Notes under the pieces: generated by a model | What the model saw: the letters and a program-made list of their open reading frames with translations, nothing else | The model's database searches: none | Told to the model about the DNA's origin: nothing | Shown here: piece after piece, positions 1 to 11,572 of the stretch | Layout: each line of letters opens with the position of its first letter | Numbering within the stretch: position 1 is the first letter of the stretch | NCBI RefSeq assembly: GCF_034190915.1 | Contig: NW_026947492.1 | Location: 17,676,001-17,740,000 of the forward strand | Direction: 5' to 3' | Origin: Cavia porcellus | Lineage: Eukaryota > Chordata > Mammalia > Rodentia > Caviidae | DNA: 64,000 bases | Translations under genes and position numbers: made by a program

Positions 1-574
1 TTCATTCTAAGCATTAAATGTGTGGCATATAGAAACTTTCTATAGTGCTTGATGACTGAAATTACTACAAGTAAACCTTTTCAAATATTTATGTATCACT
101 AAACTTGCTTAAAATATTTAGAGTAAAATATGTGAAACATCTCTTATATTTAAAGAACTGCTGAAAGATACATTATTAAAATATTAGTGTATATGTCATA
201 TAGATTAAAAAATACATGAGGAGCTCTACCAGAAGAGTAAAGATAGAAGAATTTAAAGAAGTAGAGCTATTATGCTAGACTAAAAAGGACAAATATATAA
301 GATTTTCATAATACCATTAGACAAGGGCACTTGTAATTAAAAGCTTCCATACCTGAACACAAAAGATCAAATATATTTTATCTCTAGGCACTGTGATTAA
401 CTAAATAATGTTTTCGCATGGATTTGTCTTTCGTTTTTCTGACACAACCATGCATTAATTTGCAACAGAAAAGAGTTTCTCATTCTCAGGTACGATCAGG
501 ATAACCGAGACTGGACATTTTTGTCTTCTATATTCATTAGAATAGGTTTTGACTGTGCAAACCATGAGTATAAA

Positions 575-578
575 TACA

Positions 579-619
<41 letters not shown>
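575..619. repeat. (CA)n microsatellite
   Basis: About 20 CA dinucleotides with one interruption at the 5' side. Any open frame through it reads only alternating Cys/Val on the minus strand and is not a gene. Confidence 0.95.
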
Positions 620-623
<4 letters not shown>

Positions 624-889
624 ACACACATATCTTTTGAAATTTGTTGATGTAATGCAATATATGGGTCTTCAATGTTTTTTTCTGAAGAAAGGACTCT
701 AGATTCTTTCTTCATCTCTAACACTTGTAAATAACCCAAAAATATAAGGATGAAGACTTGAAGTGTCCCTTGACAATAGGTGCTTATATTTGTGTCTCTT
801 TTAGAAGGACTTTCACACAGATAAAATTAACTGCAAAATAATTTGAGAAACTGCATGGTGATCCTCTACGGCTGTATATCAAACTTAAA

Positions 890-1320
890 CATAGGACAAT
901 TTTTACTGAGGAAGAAAGGGAAAATGAATGAATTTCATGAATAGCTAATTGTTTCTTCTATATTTTCTAGTATTCTATTGTCATCAATTACTGTTATCAT
1001 CTCTAGAATTCAACATTTGGATTTAGTGTTGTATCTAAAAATAATAGTGTTATACGTGATTATGATAAAGCTTGTATAAAACATATGTGATATTTTAGTA
1101 ACTGTTAAGAGCTACTTCAAAGATGCATGTAATTCTGGATGGACCCATCTTTATAATATCTTCAAAATTCTAGGTACATATTTATAATCTTCATTCTCAA
1201 TGCTCCCTTATCTGAAATAAATTCTCATCATCATTCTTTCCCAAGTTCTATAAAATGTTCAATAACAAACAGAAACATTTCATTTTTATGCACTTCTCAC
1301 CACTCCAAGTTCTAATCAGG
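890..1320 (+). repeat. Paralogous flank block, copy 1 (pairs with 22285-22690)
   Basis: Collinear similarity to 22285-22690: both pass through a GAAAGGGAAAAATGAATGAATT-type stretch, a 'CATTTTGATTTAATGTT'-type stretch, 'AACTGT(T/G)AAGAGCT', and end near 'AATTCTATAAAATTTCATT'. In the second copy the similarity stops where an L1 begins. It therefore belongs to the duplicated units of the cluster and is not unique DNA. Confidence 0.6.
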
Positions 1321-3059
1321 TGCATCTTTGATTCATCACAAATATAATATTTATGTCTCCAGTGGTACTGTTTACTAATGATGAATGTTAGGGGATCCCA
1401 CTCTTACAAAACTTTAAATATTTGAGAACAAGAATTGCACCTTCTCTTGTAACACATTTCTAGTTCTATGGCTTAATCATGGGGTTTATGAGTTATTATG
1501 TTATGTGTTTCATCCTTTAAAACTTAAATTGAGGGAAGGAGGTAGGCTCAAGATGAGAGGGTAGAGAGATGCAATGCATGGGTTTATTCCTTCAGACAAA
1601 GGAAACAAAGCAACCTGTGTGTAACTGCTGCAGAATGTAACTGCTTATGGGAGAACAGAAAACACAATGGTGAATATTAGAGACCAGGAAAGAAGCAGAG
1701 TATTTCAGCATGTGGTGCTGATCACGTTGTTTGGATCAAGAAGATTCTGCAGTATGGTATAAGAGAATGAGTCACAGTATAGTGCTGAAGGCTGCAGGCT
1801 GTGCACTTCAGACCAACAATTTTAATGTGTAGGGACCTGGAGTCTGTTCAGGAACTCACTCTAGAGACGTCATTCATTGCTTCTCTCAGCACACACTGAG
1901 GACCCCAGTCAGGAACCATCTGGAAAAGTGTTCTGTTCAAGAGTCTGAATTGTTCTCAGTATTAGAAAGCCTAGAATTAGCATATATCAGGGTCCTGGGC
2001 TACTCTACAGTGTTGATTCTCAGCTACAAGGCTTAAGGGAGTACCTGACCCCAAGTTTCAGAAGATTGTGCTGTAAGCTGCGGGAGCTGTGATGAGAAAG
2101 GTAGAAGATATGTTTAGCTCAGTGATTCGGCATGAAGACTCAGAGAACACTATCTCTGACCACCTCTGCTAAGAGAAAACTTGACTCCTTTTTCTCAACT
2201 CTCTATTATTATTTTATTATAGTTTTTTATCTTCCCACTATTTTGATTTTTTCTTTCCTTTCTCTATTTCCTTTTCATATACTATTTTCACACTTTATCA
2301 TTTTTTTCTTTAAAATTAGCTATTAGTAATTGTAGAAACTATTTCATTCTCAATTATTTTTCTCCTGTTGCCAGAGATTGAGTCTGCAACTTCATACACA
2401 TTTTGTGGATGCTGTATCTCTGAGATGCCCTCCAAGCTCAGAGAGGAGACATAAGCCCAATACTAGCCACAATTCCAATACATTCAAATCTGGCAGACAC
2501 TTTACTTAAATAAAAGAAGCAACACAAGTTCCTGGATTTTCAGCCATCAGCAAATAAGTTCAGGGAAGCTAAAAGATGGTTCCTGAGTAGGTATTTCCAC
2601 AAAAGAAACCAGGAAGAAAAGCATAACAATGAATGGCAGCACGTCTTTGCAGGTCAACTTCCTTGGTTGAAGTTTCATATGGGTGGACTTCAAAGAGCTG
2701 ATTTATATGAAGGTGAATCACACAAAAGCTACCCTGTGATTTCAGCCCTCACCTCTCCACTTCAAGCACTAACCAGAGAAGGTGAGATGTTTGCCCTGAG
2801 CATGACTAGAGCAGGCATGCATAGATCTTTCAGATCTATGCATTCATAGCAGTAGAGAGCCTTAAGTTGTGCAAGAAGGGAGATTTTATTTCCATAATAG
2901 AAATAACCACCAATAATGCCTTCCACATACACGGCTGCCTGCAACATACTTGCCAGATGTACTTCTTTACCTTTCCAATGGTTTCAGGACAATAGGTCTC
3001 TCAACCCTAACATTGTATGCTCTATGTCCATCCCATGAATCACAACCAACGAAGCTATA

Positions 3060-5490
3060 AAGAGATTACATTAGATTCCAGTTGGAAATAAACTAGGTAT
3101 ACAAACAAACCAATATCCCAAATCGCACTGACCAGAATTATACATATGGCAAAGACAATCACATGAAAGTAAAGCAGCCAGATATTAGATATGAAACTGT
3201 CAACATATCAACTGCAGATAAATGTTAAACAAATAATGTATGATCACCTTAAGCTAACTCTATAGTAACAGATTCCAAAAATATCAAAATGAAGTACCAA
3301 ATAAAGAATTCAAAAGAGGTATTTTAAAAATGTAATGAGATGTAAGGGAATACAGGTAAGTTTTGAGTGAATTAAAGAACAAAATGAAGAATATGAATGA
3401 GAATTTCAACACAGATTCTTAAAAGAAGGCAAATAATGACCTTGAAAATATAAAATTCAGTAAGTTAGATGAAAACTTCAATTGGAAGCCCTGATAATAG
3501 ACTCCATCAAGCAAAATAAAGAGTAATGAAACTTGGAGACAATTCTGACAAAATATTCTACATAGATATCAATAATACACTCAGAAATCAATATCAAAAC
3601 AATAAAAAATACTGAAGTGAATCTTTCAGATTTCCGGGACATCATTAAAAGATCAATGAGCCATATAATTAACATGTCAGAGGGAAAAAAGCTACATGCT
3701 AAGTGTGTGGAATATATACTCAGTGAAATAATAGAAGAATCTCCTAAACTTTTGGAGATATATAATCATTCTTCATAATTAAAGGAGAAATAAACCTTGT
3801 AAAAATGAACATAAACTAAGGATACCCACAATTATTAAATGTGTGTTATATAACTCATTTGAGGAAATTTTATGTCCAGAAAAAAAAAGACAAAAAAAAA
3901 ATCACAAATGATGAAGAATCATAACCCACTGGGAAAAAGGTATTTAATAAATATGAATCAAACATCTTTACAAACATTAAACCTTTTATGTAAATAGGAA
4001 AGGAAAATGAACACAGAAAATAAAATACACCAAAGATAATCAATAAAATGATTTCAAAAATAACTTCCAATAACATCTCCCAATAGTAACGCTAAATATT
4101 AATTTTTTAACTGCCCAGTTTAAAAATACAGAACACTATGATGATTAAGAAAAAAAAAAATCCAGTAACGTCTTGCATTAAAGAAACTTACCTCAACTAC
4201 AAAGGTAAACAAAATGAAAGTGAAAGAATGACAAAAGATTATCTCAAGCAAAATGAATCTAAAAGCAAGGAAGAGTAGCTAAATTCATTCTGAAAAACTT
4301 GACTTTAAGACGAAACTCTAGAGACAAAGAAAGTCACTATATGTTGATTAAAGACACAATATATCAAGAACTCATAAAGCTTACAAGTATACGCACATCA
4401 GAGATGGCTGAATTTCATAAATTGCATGCCACTAGACATTACAAAGTGATTTACAACCAAATAAGAAAATGTTGGGCAAGTTCAATAACTCACTGTAACC
4501 AGTAGATAGAGCATTCAGACAAAATCAACAGCTCCAAGAAAATACAGTTAAATTATACCGAGGGAACAATGAACCTAACAGACAACTAGAGAGTATCCTA
4601 TCCCACAGTTGTAGAAATACATTCTCCTTTCATCACTACTTGGAGAGTTTCCAAAAATAGACTATTTAAAAGACTACAAAGCACATTTAGAGAGTTAAAA
4701 GTTCTTGAAATAATGCCTTGCGTCTTCTCAGACTACAAAATAGTAAAACTAGAAATCAATAGCAAGTATCAGCACATATACAAACACTTGGAAATTGAAT
4801 GACACACTATTCAACAAGCAATGTATCCCTTAGAAATCAGAAGAGAAATTGAAAAATTAAATCAAATAAACACACCATAACAAAAAATACCAAAAACCTT
4901 GAGGTATAGGAAAAGTGATGTTAAGAGGAAAGTTTATATCAATGTAGGCCTAAAACACAAATACTTTTCAAATAAATTTTCTAATGATGTAACTCATGAC
5001 TTAGAAAAACAAAATCAAACTCCATGCCAAAATCACAAGATAAGAAATAATAAATATCAGAACACAAAGATACAAAATGGAGAGTACAGATTCCATATAA
5101 ATGATCAAGAAACGTGAGTTGGTTCTTTGAAAAAAAAAATAAACCAAATTGACAAAACTAGCTGACCTATTCAAGAATAAAAGAACACTGAAGTAAAACT
5201 AGAGGCTGAAAAGGAAACGTTACTACTTTATTTCAAAGAACATTGTGGAATATATTGAAAAGCTACATGCCAGTAAAATGGAAACTATAGAGAAATGAAA
5301 ACATTTCTGGTAATATGCCTTCCTGAAATTAAGCAAAAGGTCATAAGAAACCTAAATGAATCAATAATAAGTAATGAGGTTGAAAGACTGAATGAAACAA
5401 AGCTTCACACTGAGTGGATTCATTGTCAAGTGTGAAAACCAGTGTGAATAAATCAAACACACGTGTATGAATCCCGAATAGTTTCCATAG
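3060..5490 (+). mobile_element. Old L1 LINE, + strand: ORF1 remnant and 5' half of ORF2
   Basis: Degenerate L1 sequence in sense orientation. About 3450-3780 resembles the coiled coil and following domain of ORF1. A short frame at 4299-4505 has the endonuclease-region pattern 'DKESHYMLIKDTIYQE'. About 5210-5440 resembles the linker into reverse transcriptase, with 'MNQ/NESIISNE.E'-type residues and a degenerate 'PDGFT' region. Stop codons are frequent, so it is dead. The element is cut at about 5490 by repeat X, and L1 homology resumes at about 6900 after a gap that lacks the reverse transcriptase core. The 5' limit is approximate. Confidence 0.7.
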
Positions 5491-6895
5491 TGTAAGAAAT
5501 GATTCAAATATATAAAAGTATGTGGTAATCATGATTACCCATTATGTGGCTTTGAAGCCTTATAAAGTTTTCACTCATTAACTGGAATGGCTTTATTCTG
5601 GGCCATTTGATATCATTGCCTGTGATAATATGAACAGCTATTTTGAAGAAACAAGACATCACAATAGCTAGTGCTGATTTAATATCATCTTGTTTTGAAG
5701 TCCCACCAAACTGTTGTTCTTCTGTCTCCATTGGTTTTATCCATGTTATATCTTACTGGATTTTATTATATGTAATAGTATAAAGTAAAATTTTTATAGG
5801 CAAAGAGATTATATAGAAACCATTGTTCATTTTCCATTAGGTGGTACTAAATACCCTGTAATACTTTCATCCTCTTGAATGATTTTTCACTGTCTTGATA
5901 TGTTTGATGCTATAGTTTACAAAGTTATATTCAAATATTTCAAGGAAAGAGACACTATGGTAACTACTATTAAGTCAGGTTATCTTGTGGTGAAGCACTA
6001 GGTTGCTGAAATTGTTATGCTTTGACCTATATTGTTATGTTGTTATGTCCTCTTTTATCTCAATCTCCCCCTTTTTCTTAAAAATATTTTTATTTTTATC
6101 TTTTTAATTAAGGGGAAAATAACAGGATATATTATAGTAACTTTCTTGATTTCCTATTGACTTGATTTGAAGCTCTGTACTACTCCCACTATCTTATTTT
6201 GACTAATTTTACTCTGTTCCATTCTGTTTGATAGTATCAATTTGGAGGGTATAGGCAACTACTTTGAAGTCAATAAGATTCACTATGATGTGTATTCTGG
6301 TTTGACTATTATCTTCTTTTGAAGTCCTATAATGTTTCCAATGTTTAGGTTTTGTTAGTCTTGTTCTGTACTGTTTTGTTCAATTTTATTATACTTAATG
6401 ATATAGGCAACTCTTTTTAAGGTAGCAAGTGGCATTACGGCAACCATTGTTGATAACCTTGTATTCTGTTTTTACATCATGTGCTATGTCTATGCTTTGT
6501 CTTGACTGACTGCTTTGTTTTGTCATATTTGGTTTTATTCTCTTCCAAAAAAAAAGTAATAAGAACTATGGGAGTAGTAAAACCCAAAATATGTAAATTT
6601 TGTTGTAAAAAAGAGAAGAAAAAAAAGTGCTCCAAAGGATACAACTGCAAGTGTGTTTAGGTGTGTTAAGATAGATGACCGTATTACTAAGTCTTTGTTG
6701 GATCACTGAACACAACTGTTTGCAGTCTCACTGTTTGAATGTATACTTTGTATGCTTTAATCCTGTAACTTGAACAACTATTTCTAAGATGACAATATGT
6801 AATCTATTAACCAGTGATTTCTTGCTGTTTTTTTGAAATTCTGTATTACTTGTACCCTTATACTGTTTAGTATTTTTCCTTTAAATTAAAAAAAA
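5490..6895 (+). mobile_element. Repeat X copy 1: 3' part of an L1-B/HAL1-like element with ~152-bp internal units
   Basis: Sense-strand copy of sequence also found reverse-complemented at 49593-50870 and 58330-59775. Its first ~1 kb is a degenerate tandem array. Matching positions such as 'ATAGGCAAC' or 'CTATGGTAAC' recur near 5505, 5650, 5798, 5943, 6112, 6251 and 6403, spaced about 150 bases. A unique ~430-base 3' part follows, ending in an A-rich tail at 6880-6905, which is the layout of a reverse-transcribed insert. No coding capacity. Its 5' boundary nearly coincides with that of the 58-60 kb copy, so X may have a true 5' end of its own or a shared truncation. Confidence 0.6.
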
Positions 6896-6899
6896 AGAA

Positions 6900-7360
6900 A
6901 AGAAAAAAGAATACCAATGTGCTCATATTTTCATGAATTGGAAGAATTAAGATTTAAGAATTAAGAATTAAGATTTAAGGCATAACACACAAGCAATGTA
7001 CAGATTCAAATGTAGAAGTACTAATTACAGATAGAAGTACTAATTACAGATAGAAGTACTAATTACAGAACTAGAATTATATTCCTAAAACTTTACAGAA
7101 TAATGAAGTAACTTGAATAACCAAAGCAATTCTCCACAAAAGGAGTTGTACCGTAACTTCAAAACATTCTACAAAGCCATACTAACTAAAACAGCAAGGA
7201 ATTATGGTATTATTCTAAAATTAGAACCATTCAGAAAAACATAAGACTAACAGATAAGTCCCTGTATCTTAACCAAACTGACTCTCAAGCAAGGTGTCAC
7301 CTGGAGAAAGGTCAGTGCCTTGAACAACGAAACTGGATTTTCACATGCAGATTGAAACTA
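6900..7360 (+). mobile_element. Old L1 LINE, + strand: 3' portion of ORF2
   Basis: Homology resumes with the block whose translation corresponds to the 'HELEEL' / 'QAIL.K' part of ORF2 after the reverse transcriptase. It continues through a degenerate 'FYKAILTKTARN' region to a piece matching 'KLDFHMQIETRSL' near 7330-7360. The same L1 piece precedes the OR upstream module in other units (23.4, 30.4, 37.7, 60.6 kb), so it was carried along by duplication. Confidence 0.65.
7013..7069 (+). repeat. Three perfect 19-bp tandem copies
   Basis: The unit TAGAAGTACTAATTACAGA occurs three times head to tail without a mismatch, inside the old L1 fragment. The host L1 is highly diverged while the copies are identical, so the expansion is recent. 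Confidence 0.9.
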
Positions 7361-7369
7361 GATCACTGT

Positions 7370-7860
7370 CTCTCTCCTTGTATATGGAAAACAAAATTTA
7401 CAATTTTTTCCCATATATGGAAACTTAAAACAGAACAAAAAAAATGAGGCAAAATGCAAAACACAGTATTCTGACTTGGAATAGCAGTAAGGAAGAGGGT
7501 TGAATGGGGCGACTGGAAGAGTGCAGAGTAGTGGAGGGAAGAGACCAGAACCACATGTAATGTCACAAAATACTGCAGTCAAACTCGTGAATGTGCACCA
7601 TTGCTACAGTAAATGTTCATATTTATAATAATACAACTAACAAAATGACTTTAGCAAGTCACAACATAACTTTATAGGCAGATGAAATCTCCATGTCTAA
7701 CAAAATTTAAACTATGAGAAACAAACTTAAGATAATTTGTTGTGACTATTGTTTCAAAAATTGTACATTTAGTAATTACTGAATAAAAACATTAAAAGCC
7801 TACTGATGACTAGATCAGTATGAAAATAATTTCTATCATATACATTTTCAAGGTCCATCA
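7370..7860. other. Intergenic, no gene seen
   Basis: Unrecognised AT-rich sequence between the L1 fragment and the duplicated OR upstream module. Two overlapping minus-strand frames (7358-7582) have no family features and I regard them as chance. Confidence 0.5.
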
Positions 7861-8351
7861 ACATTTTTTCTTCTTTTTTTTTTCCTAGAAGGAAAACACA
7901 CTTAATTTGTTCTCCTTAGTCTTGCTAGGTATTCCTCGGAAGTCCTTAATAGCGTATAAGAGAGATTCATTCTGGAACTCAAGAAAAGCTGATTTAATTC
8001 AGGGCCCAAATTACAATGTTGTGGGAAGAACTGTTTTACAAGTTTAGTGTATCATATGAATCTAAATAAAAAGATAATCAATTAAAATGAAAGTTAAATT
8101 TTAAGGATGTTTGCTCTTTTCCCTGTTTTGGAATTTTTCTCATTTAAAAAATCACTTTAAGCAATTCATTTGGTTCATGTCATAAAAATTTCCTGAAATA
8201 TCAGACTGCTAAATTTCTGAGCATGAAACTCATTTCAGCTCCAAAAAATATCTCTCACATTGCATTTGTCAGTCATATTTTAGTAAGAACCCTGAAACAC
8301 GTATGTGAGAATATTAAACACTTGAAAACCAGTAAGGATCAAAGAAAATTC

Positions 8352-8373
8352 TAATTGTTTCTTTCCCAAGAGA
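8352..8373 (+). promoter_or_regulatory. Candidate OR promoter element of unit 1 (homeodomain + O/E-like)
   Basis: TAATTG at 8352-8357 lies six bases before TTCCCAAGAGA at 8363-8373. The second sequence is close to the O/E (EBF) consensus used in OR promoters. The same pair, with the same spacing, lies upstream of the intact gene at 38857-38878. Here it drives only a pseudogene. No expression evidence can be read from sequence. Confidence 0.4.
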
Positions 8374-9161
8374 TGATACTTGTGAGATAAGATTCTAGTT
8401 GGAGGTCACTACCATTGCTTGCTCCTAGTAAGGCTGTAATTCTCAGTACAGGATATTGTCATAGCAGTCACGCTTTGCAGAAGGGCAAAGTGCCTTGGGC
8501 ATCAGCTTCATCACATGTCAAGATTAGCGACTCAGAAGGTGCCTCACATGACCAAAGTCTGCTTTCCTTTTACAAGAGAAGATAAGAAAAATACAGAACA
8601 CTGAACTCTTTGGAAGGAATGGGGTAGTTTGTATCCCTGACCTTGGCTGTTGTAATTCTAGATTCTTTACCTGCAGTGTCTTTCCCAGTTGTAACAGGGA
8701 TGCAGATGGCAACTGGTAACTGGTCTGTATCGACGGGTTCTTATTCTAAGAACCACACTCCCTAAGGAGGACACCTATTCTTATCATCTCTCTGTATCCT
8801 GTACTAAAAAATGTCATGAATTTTTTTGCTTACTTTTCATCTCAGACAGCGTGAGGTCTTTATGTAGTTACTTTGAGCCTGTATTAACTTCTGTGACTTA
8901 AAGTTTTGATAATTGTTCTGTGTGAGATACTGTGCCCAGCACTATACTGAGCTATAAATTAGTGTAAGAGAAAAGCTTGTCACATATAAGATTAAGTATG
9001 TGCCACATGTGCACTTAAGGAACACTTTCGTGTGCAGATAAACGGTGGTTCTCTTAAGTGGAATTTCACTGTTAAAGATCTCGACTGAGGTGATTTTATT
9101 ACATAGGATTTTATGCAATAATCCAGGAGAAAAAAGAGAAACTACAGTAATGTTATGAGTT

Positions 9162-9297
9162 AAAATTCAGTGTCTAAGTGGCTGGGGATTTAGCTCAGCG
9201 GCATAAGCACCTGCCTTGCAAGCAGGCAGTCGTGAGTTCCATCCCTGGTACCAATAAAAAAAAAAAAAAAAAAAGTCATAAAAAATTCAATGTCTAA
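9162..9297 (+). mobile_element. ID-type SINE with target-site duplication
   Basis: A tRNA-like 5' body with A box TAGCTCAGCGG (about 9191) and a B-box-like GAGTTCCATCC (about 9235), followed by an A tail (9256-9274). Flanking copies AAAATTCAGTGTCTAA (9162-9177) and AAAATTCAATGTCTAA (9282-9297) are a 16-bp target duplication with one mismatch. Units at 25.06 and 61.43 kb show the uninterrupted site. It is not a functional tRNA gene. Confidence 0.9.
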
Positions 9298-9818
9298 CAA
9301 ATGTTATCCTAATTAACAGCCACACTCTGTGATACATGTTTCACCACAAAGGAAAAAATTATTCAGCTGTGCCTCAGTGTCCTTCACTGACCCCATTTTG
9401 CACAAGCACGGTGACACCTCTGTTTATTCAGGACCTACCTCACTGTGGTGCTTATCTCATTGCCTAGTCTGTCTCTTGCTGCCTTCTATATTGTCACTTT
9501 CTAAAGAACAGAGGTTTATGTTCTTCACTCCTCTATCCTAAATGCGCATAGCAAATGGTTTACATATGCTGTCACTGTTAAGTTTGCTTCAGTGTATTTA
9601 CATTTTTAAGCATAATTTCATATACTTGTATACACATTGAAATATTGGAGTTTTTTTATTCAGTACTCAGCACAGCTTGAGAATATGTTCTTCCTAATGT
9701 TCTTCAGGTGTTATTGGTAATTTATATATCACAAAAATGAGAATATTTGTTTAGATATTCTGATAATAAAAAAATAAGATATCCATTTTAAACTTTTAAG
9801 ATGTTAGAGTTTTAAAAT

Positions 9819-9990
9819 TTTTTATGTTGTTTCTTTTAATTTTCTGTATGATGTTTTTAAACAGAATTTTATGTTGTTTCTTTTAATTTTCTGTATGATG
9901 TTTTTAAACAGAATTTTAAACAGAATTTTATGTTGTTTCTTTTAATTTTCTGTATGATGTTTTTAAACAGAATTTAAAACAGAATTTAAA
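9819..9990 (+). repeat. Tandem repeat, 3 copies of a ~47-bp unit
   Basis: The unit contains 'ATGTTGTTTCTTTTAATTTT' and ends 'GATGTTTTTAAACAGAATTT'. Copies begin at 9824, 9871 and 9930. The third is offset by an extra 12 bases made of a repeated 'ACAGAATTTTAA'. The corresponding position in the sister units (about 25.6 and 32.7 kb) is not expanded, so this is private to unit 1. Confidence 0.9.
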
Positions 9991-10678
9991 AAATCCTCAT
10001 ATTGCACAATTAACTATTTTTTCCTATAGAACATTCTGATTTTAGTGTCTTATCTAAGAAACTATCATCATCTCCAAGATCACCAACATTTAAGTCTCTG
10101 CTTTGTTTCCTGTTTTGTTTTTTTTAACAGTGTTAGCTCTTTAATTTAGTCTTTTGATTAATTTTGAGGAAACTATTGTGGATGGTTTGAGAAAGAGTCC
10201 CAAATTCACCCTTTAATATGTACGTCCCTAATGGTCCAGTAACTATTTGTTATGAAAATTAATGTTCCCTCATTGAATTGTCCTAAAATCACCATAACAA
10301 TGCAGTTCATCCTAGATGTATGTTTACTTCTGCACTGTTAATTCTATTTAATTGATCTGTAATTCTATATTTATAGCAATATCACACCAATTTGGTCCTG
10401 TAAATTTGTAGTAAGTTTTCAAATAAGGAAATATAATGTCTCAAACTTTATATTTATTTTTAATATTAATTTAATTTTTCTGGATTTATTTCACTTTGAT
10501 TCATTTATGTTTCTTATTTCTGGAATCTCAAGGTCATGGAAGTAAAATAAATGAAGATCTGACAGGACAGGAAGTACAAGGATGAAAAAGATAGACTTCT
10601 GCTTCTCACTCAATTGTTGGAACACTAAGATGAACCTCAAAGCTTGGCTTCTCTTCCTACACAGATTCCAAGAAGGAA

Positions 10679-11572
10679 ATGACAGAAGGAAACCATTCTA
10701 CACTGAAGAAGTTTTTTCTCCCTGGGATAAAAGAGAAACCAGAGCTCCAGCTGCCCCTCTTCCTCCTCTTCCTGTGAATATATGTGTTCACAGTGGTGGG
10801 GAACCTGGGCTTGATCACCCTGATTGGGTTGAGTTCTCCCCTGTATATCTCCATGTACTATCTCCTCAGTAGTCTGTCCTTCATTGACCTGTCCTTTTCC
10901 ACTGGCATTACCCGCTGGTCAACTTTGTGACAGAGAAGAACATCATCTCCTACCCCCAGTGTATGACTCAACTCTACTTCTTCTTAGTTTTTGCTCTCTC
11001 AGAGTGTCACATGTTGGCTGCAATGGCGTATGCCCACTATCTTGCCATCTGTAACCCCTTGCTTTACCATGTCACCATGTCTCCTCAAGTCTGCAGCTGG
11101 ATGTTAGCTGGGGTGTACAGTTTGGTTTTGGTTGGTGCCACAACTTACACAGTCTGCATGCTGAGGGAGCTTTTCTGCAAAGTTAAAAGTAATTACTTTT
11201 GAGACCTTTTCCCATTGGAGCTCTCCTGCTCCAGTACTTTTATCAGTGAGGTAGTAATATTGTGTTTCAGTGCTTTTAATATGTTTCCCAACTATCACCA
11301 TACTTGGCTCCTACATCTTCCTCATAGCCAGCATCATTCCTGTTCACTCCACTGTAGGCAGCTCCAAAGCCTTCAGCACTTGCAGCTCCCACATCTCAGA
11401 TGTTGCTGTGTTCTTTGATTCTCTATCAGTCACACACATGCAACTCTTATTAGGCAGCTCTGTGGACCAATGGAAAGTATCCTTGATGTTTTATATGAGT
11501 GTAGTACCAATGTTGAATCCCCCGATCTACCGCCTGAAGCATAAGGCTGTGATAATTTCCCTAGAGAATTAA
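10679..11572 (+). pseudogene. Olfactory receptor pseudogene, OR8/OR8G-like (unit 1)
   Basis: Full-length remains of a seven-transmembrane odorant receptor of the same subfamily as the intact gene at 41403. It starts MTEGNHS at an ATG placed 15 bases after a good acceptor (CAG at 10662-10664), and retains [27 protein letters not shown] and the [10 protein letters not shown] block. Lesions: codon 33 (Gly) is TGA at 10775; about 7 bases are lost at the PKML motif near 10912, shifting frame; DRY reads AHY; the Cys of the 'FFCDL' motif is TGA at 11200; 3 bases are missing after FP; another shift lies near 11290; [10 protein letters not shown] has become NPPIYRLKHK. It cannot encode a receptor. Confidence is high for pseudogene and good for subfamily. 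Confidence 0.95.

Larger units (their letters stand above)
1..3060. other. Intergenic, no gene seen
   Basis: I see no OR-like or other recognisable coding sequence here. The stretch holds a CA microsatellite (575-619) and a block shared with 22.3-22.7 kb (890-1320). About 1530-2200 is less AT-rich sequence that I do not recognise. Short open frames near 2.1, 2.7 and 2.9 kb have no family signature and overlap on both strands, so I treat them as chance. Confidence 0.6.
7860..10660 (+). repeat. OR unit 1: duplicated upstream module
   Basis: Collinear with the modules at 23.6-27.2, 30.65-35.69, 38.2-41.39 and 60.7-63.2 kb. Shared landmarks in order: 'AATATTAAACACTTGA' (about 8311), the homeodomain plus O/E-like site (8352-8373), 'AAGAAAAATACAGAACACTGA' region (about 8585), 'TGCAGTGTCTTTCCCAG' (about 8672), 'AGATGGCAACTG' (about 8704), and the 'GGAATTTCACTGTTAAAGATCT' region (about 9060). 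It carries an ID SINE and a private 47-bp tandem repeat. It leads to the acceptor-like CTTCCTACACAG at 10653-10664 before the pseudogene at 10679. Confidence 0.75.

Noticed and set aside
9178..9275. tRNA gene
   Set aside because: A and B boxes are present, but the body does not fold as a cloverleaf by eye. It has an A tail and a target duplication, so it is an ID SINE. The same holds for the other four copies.
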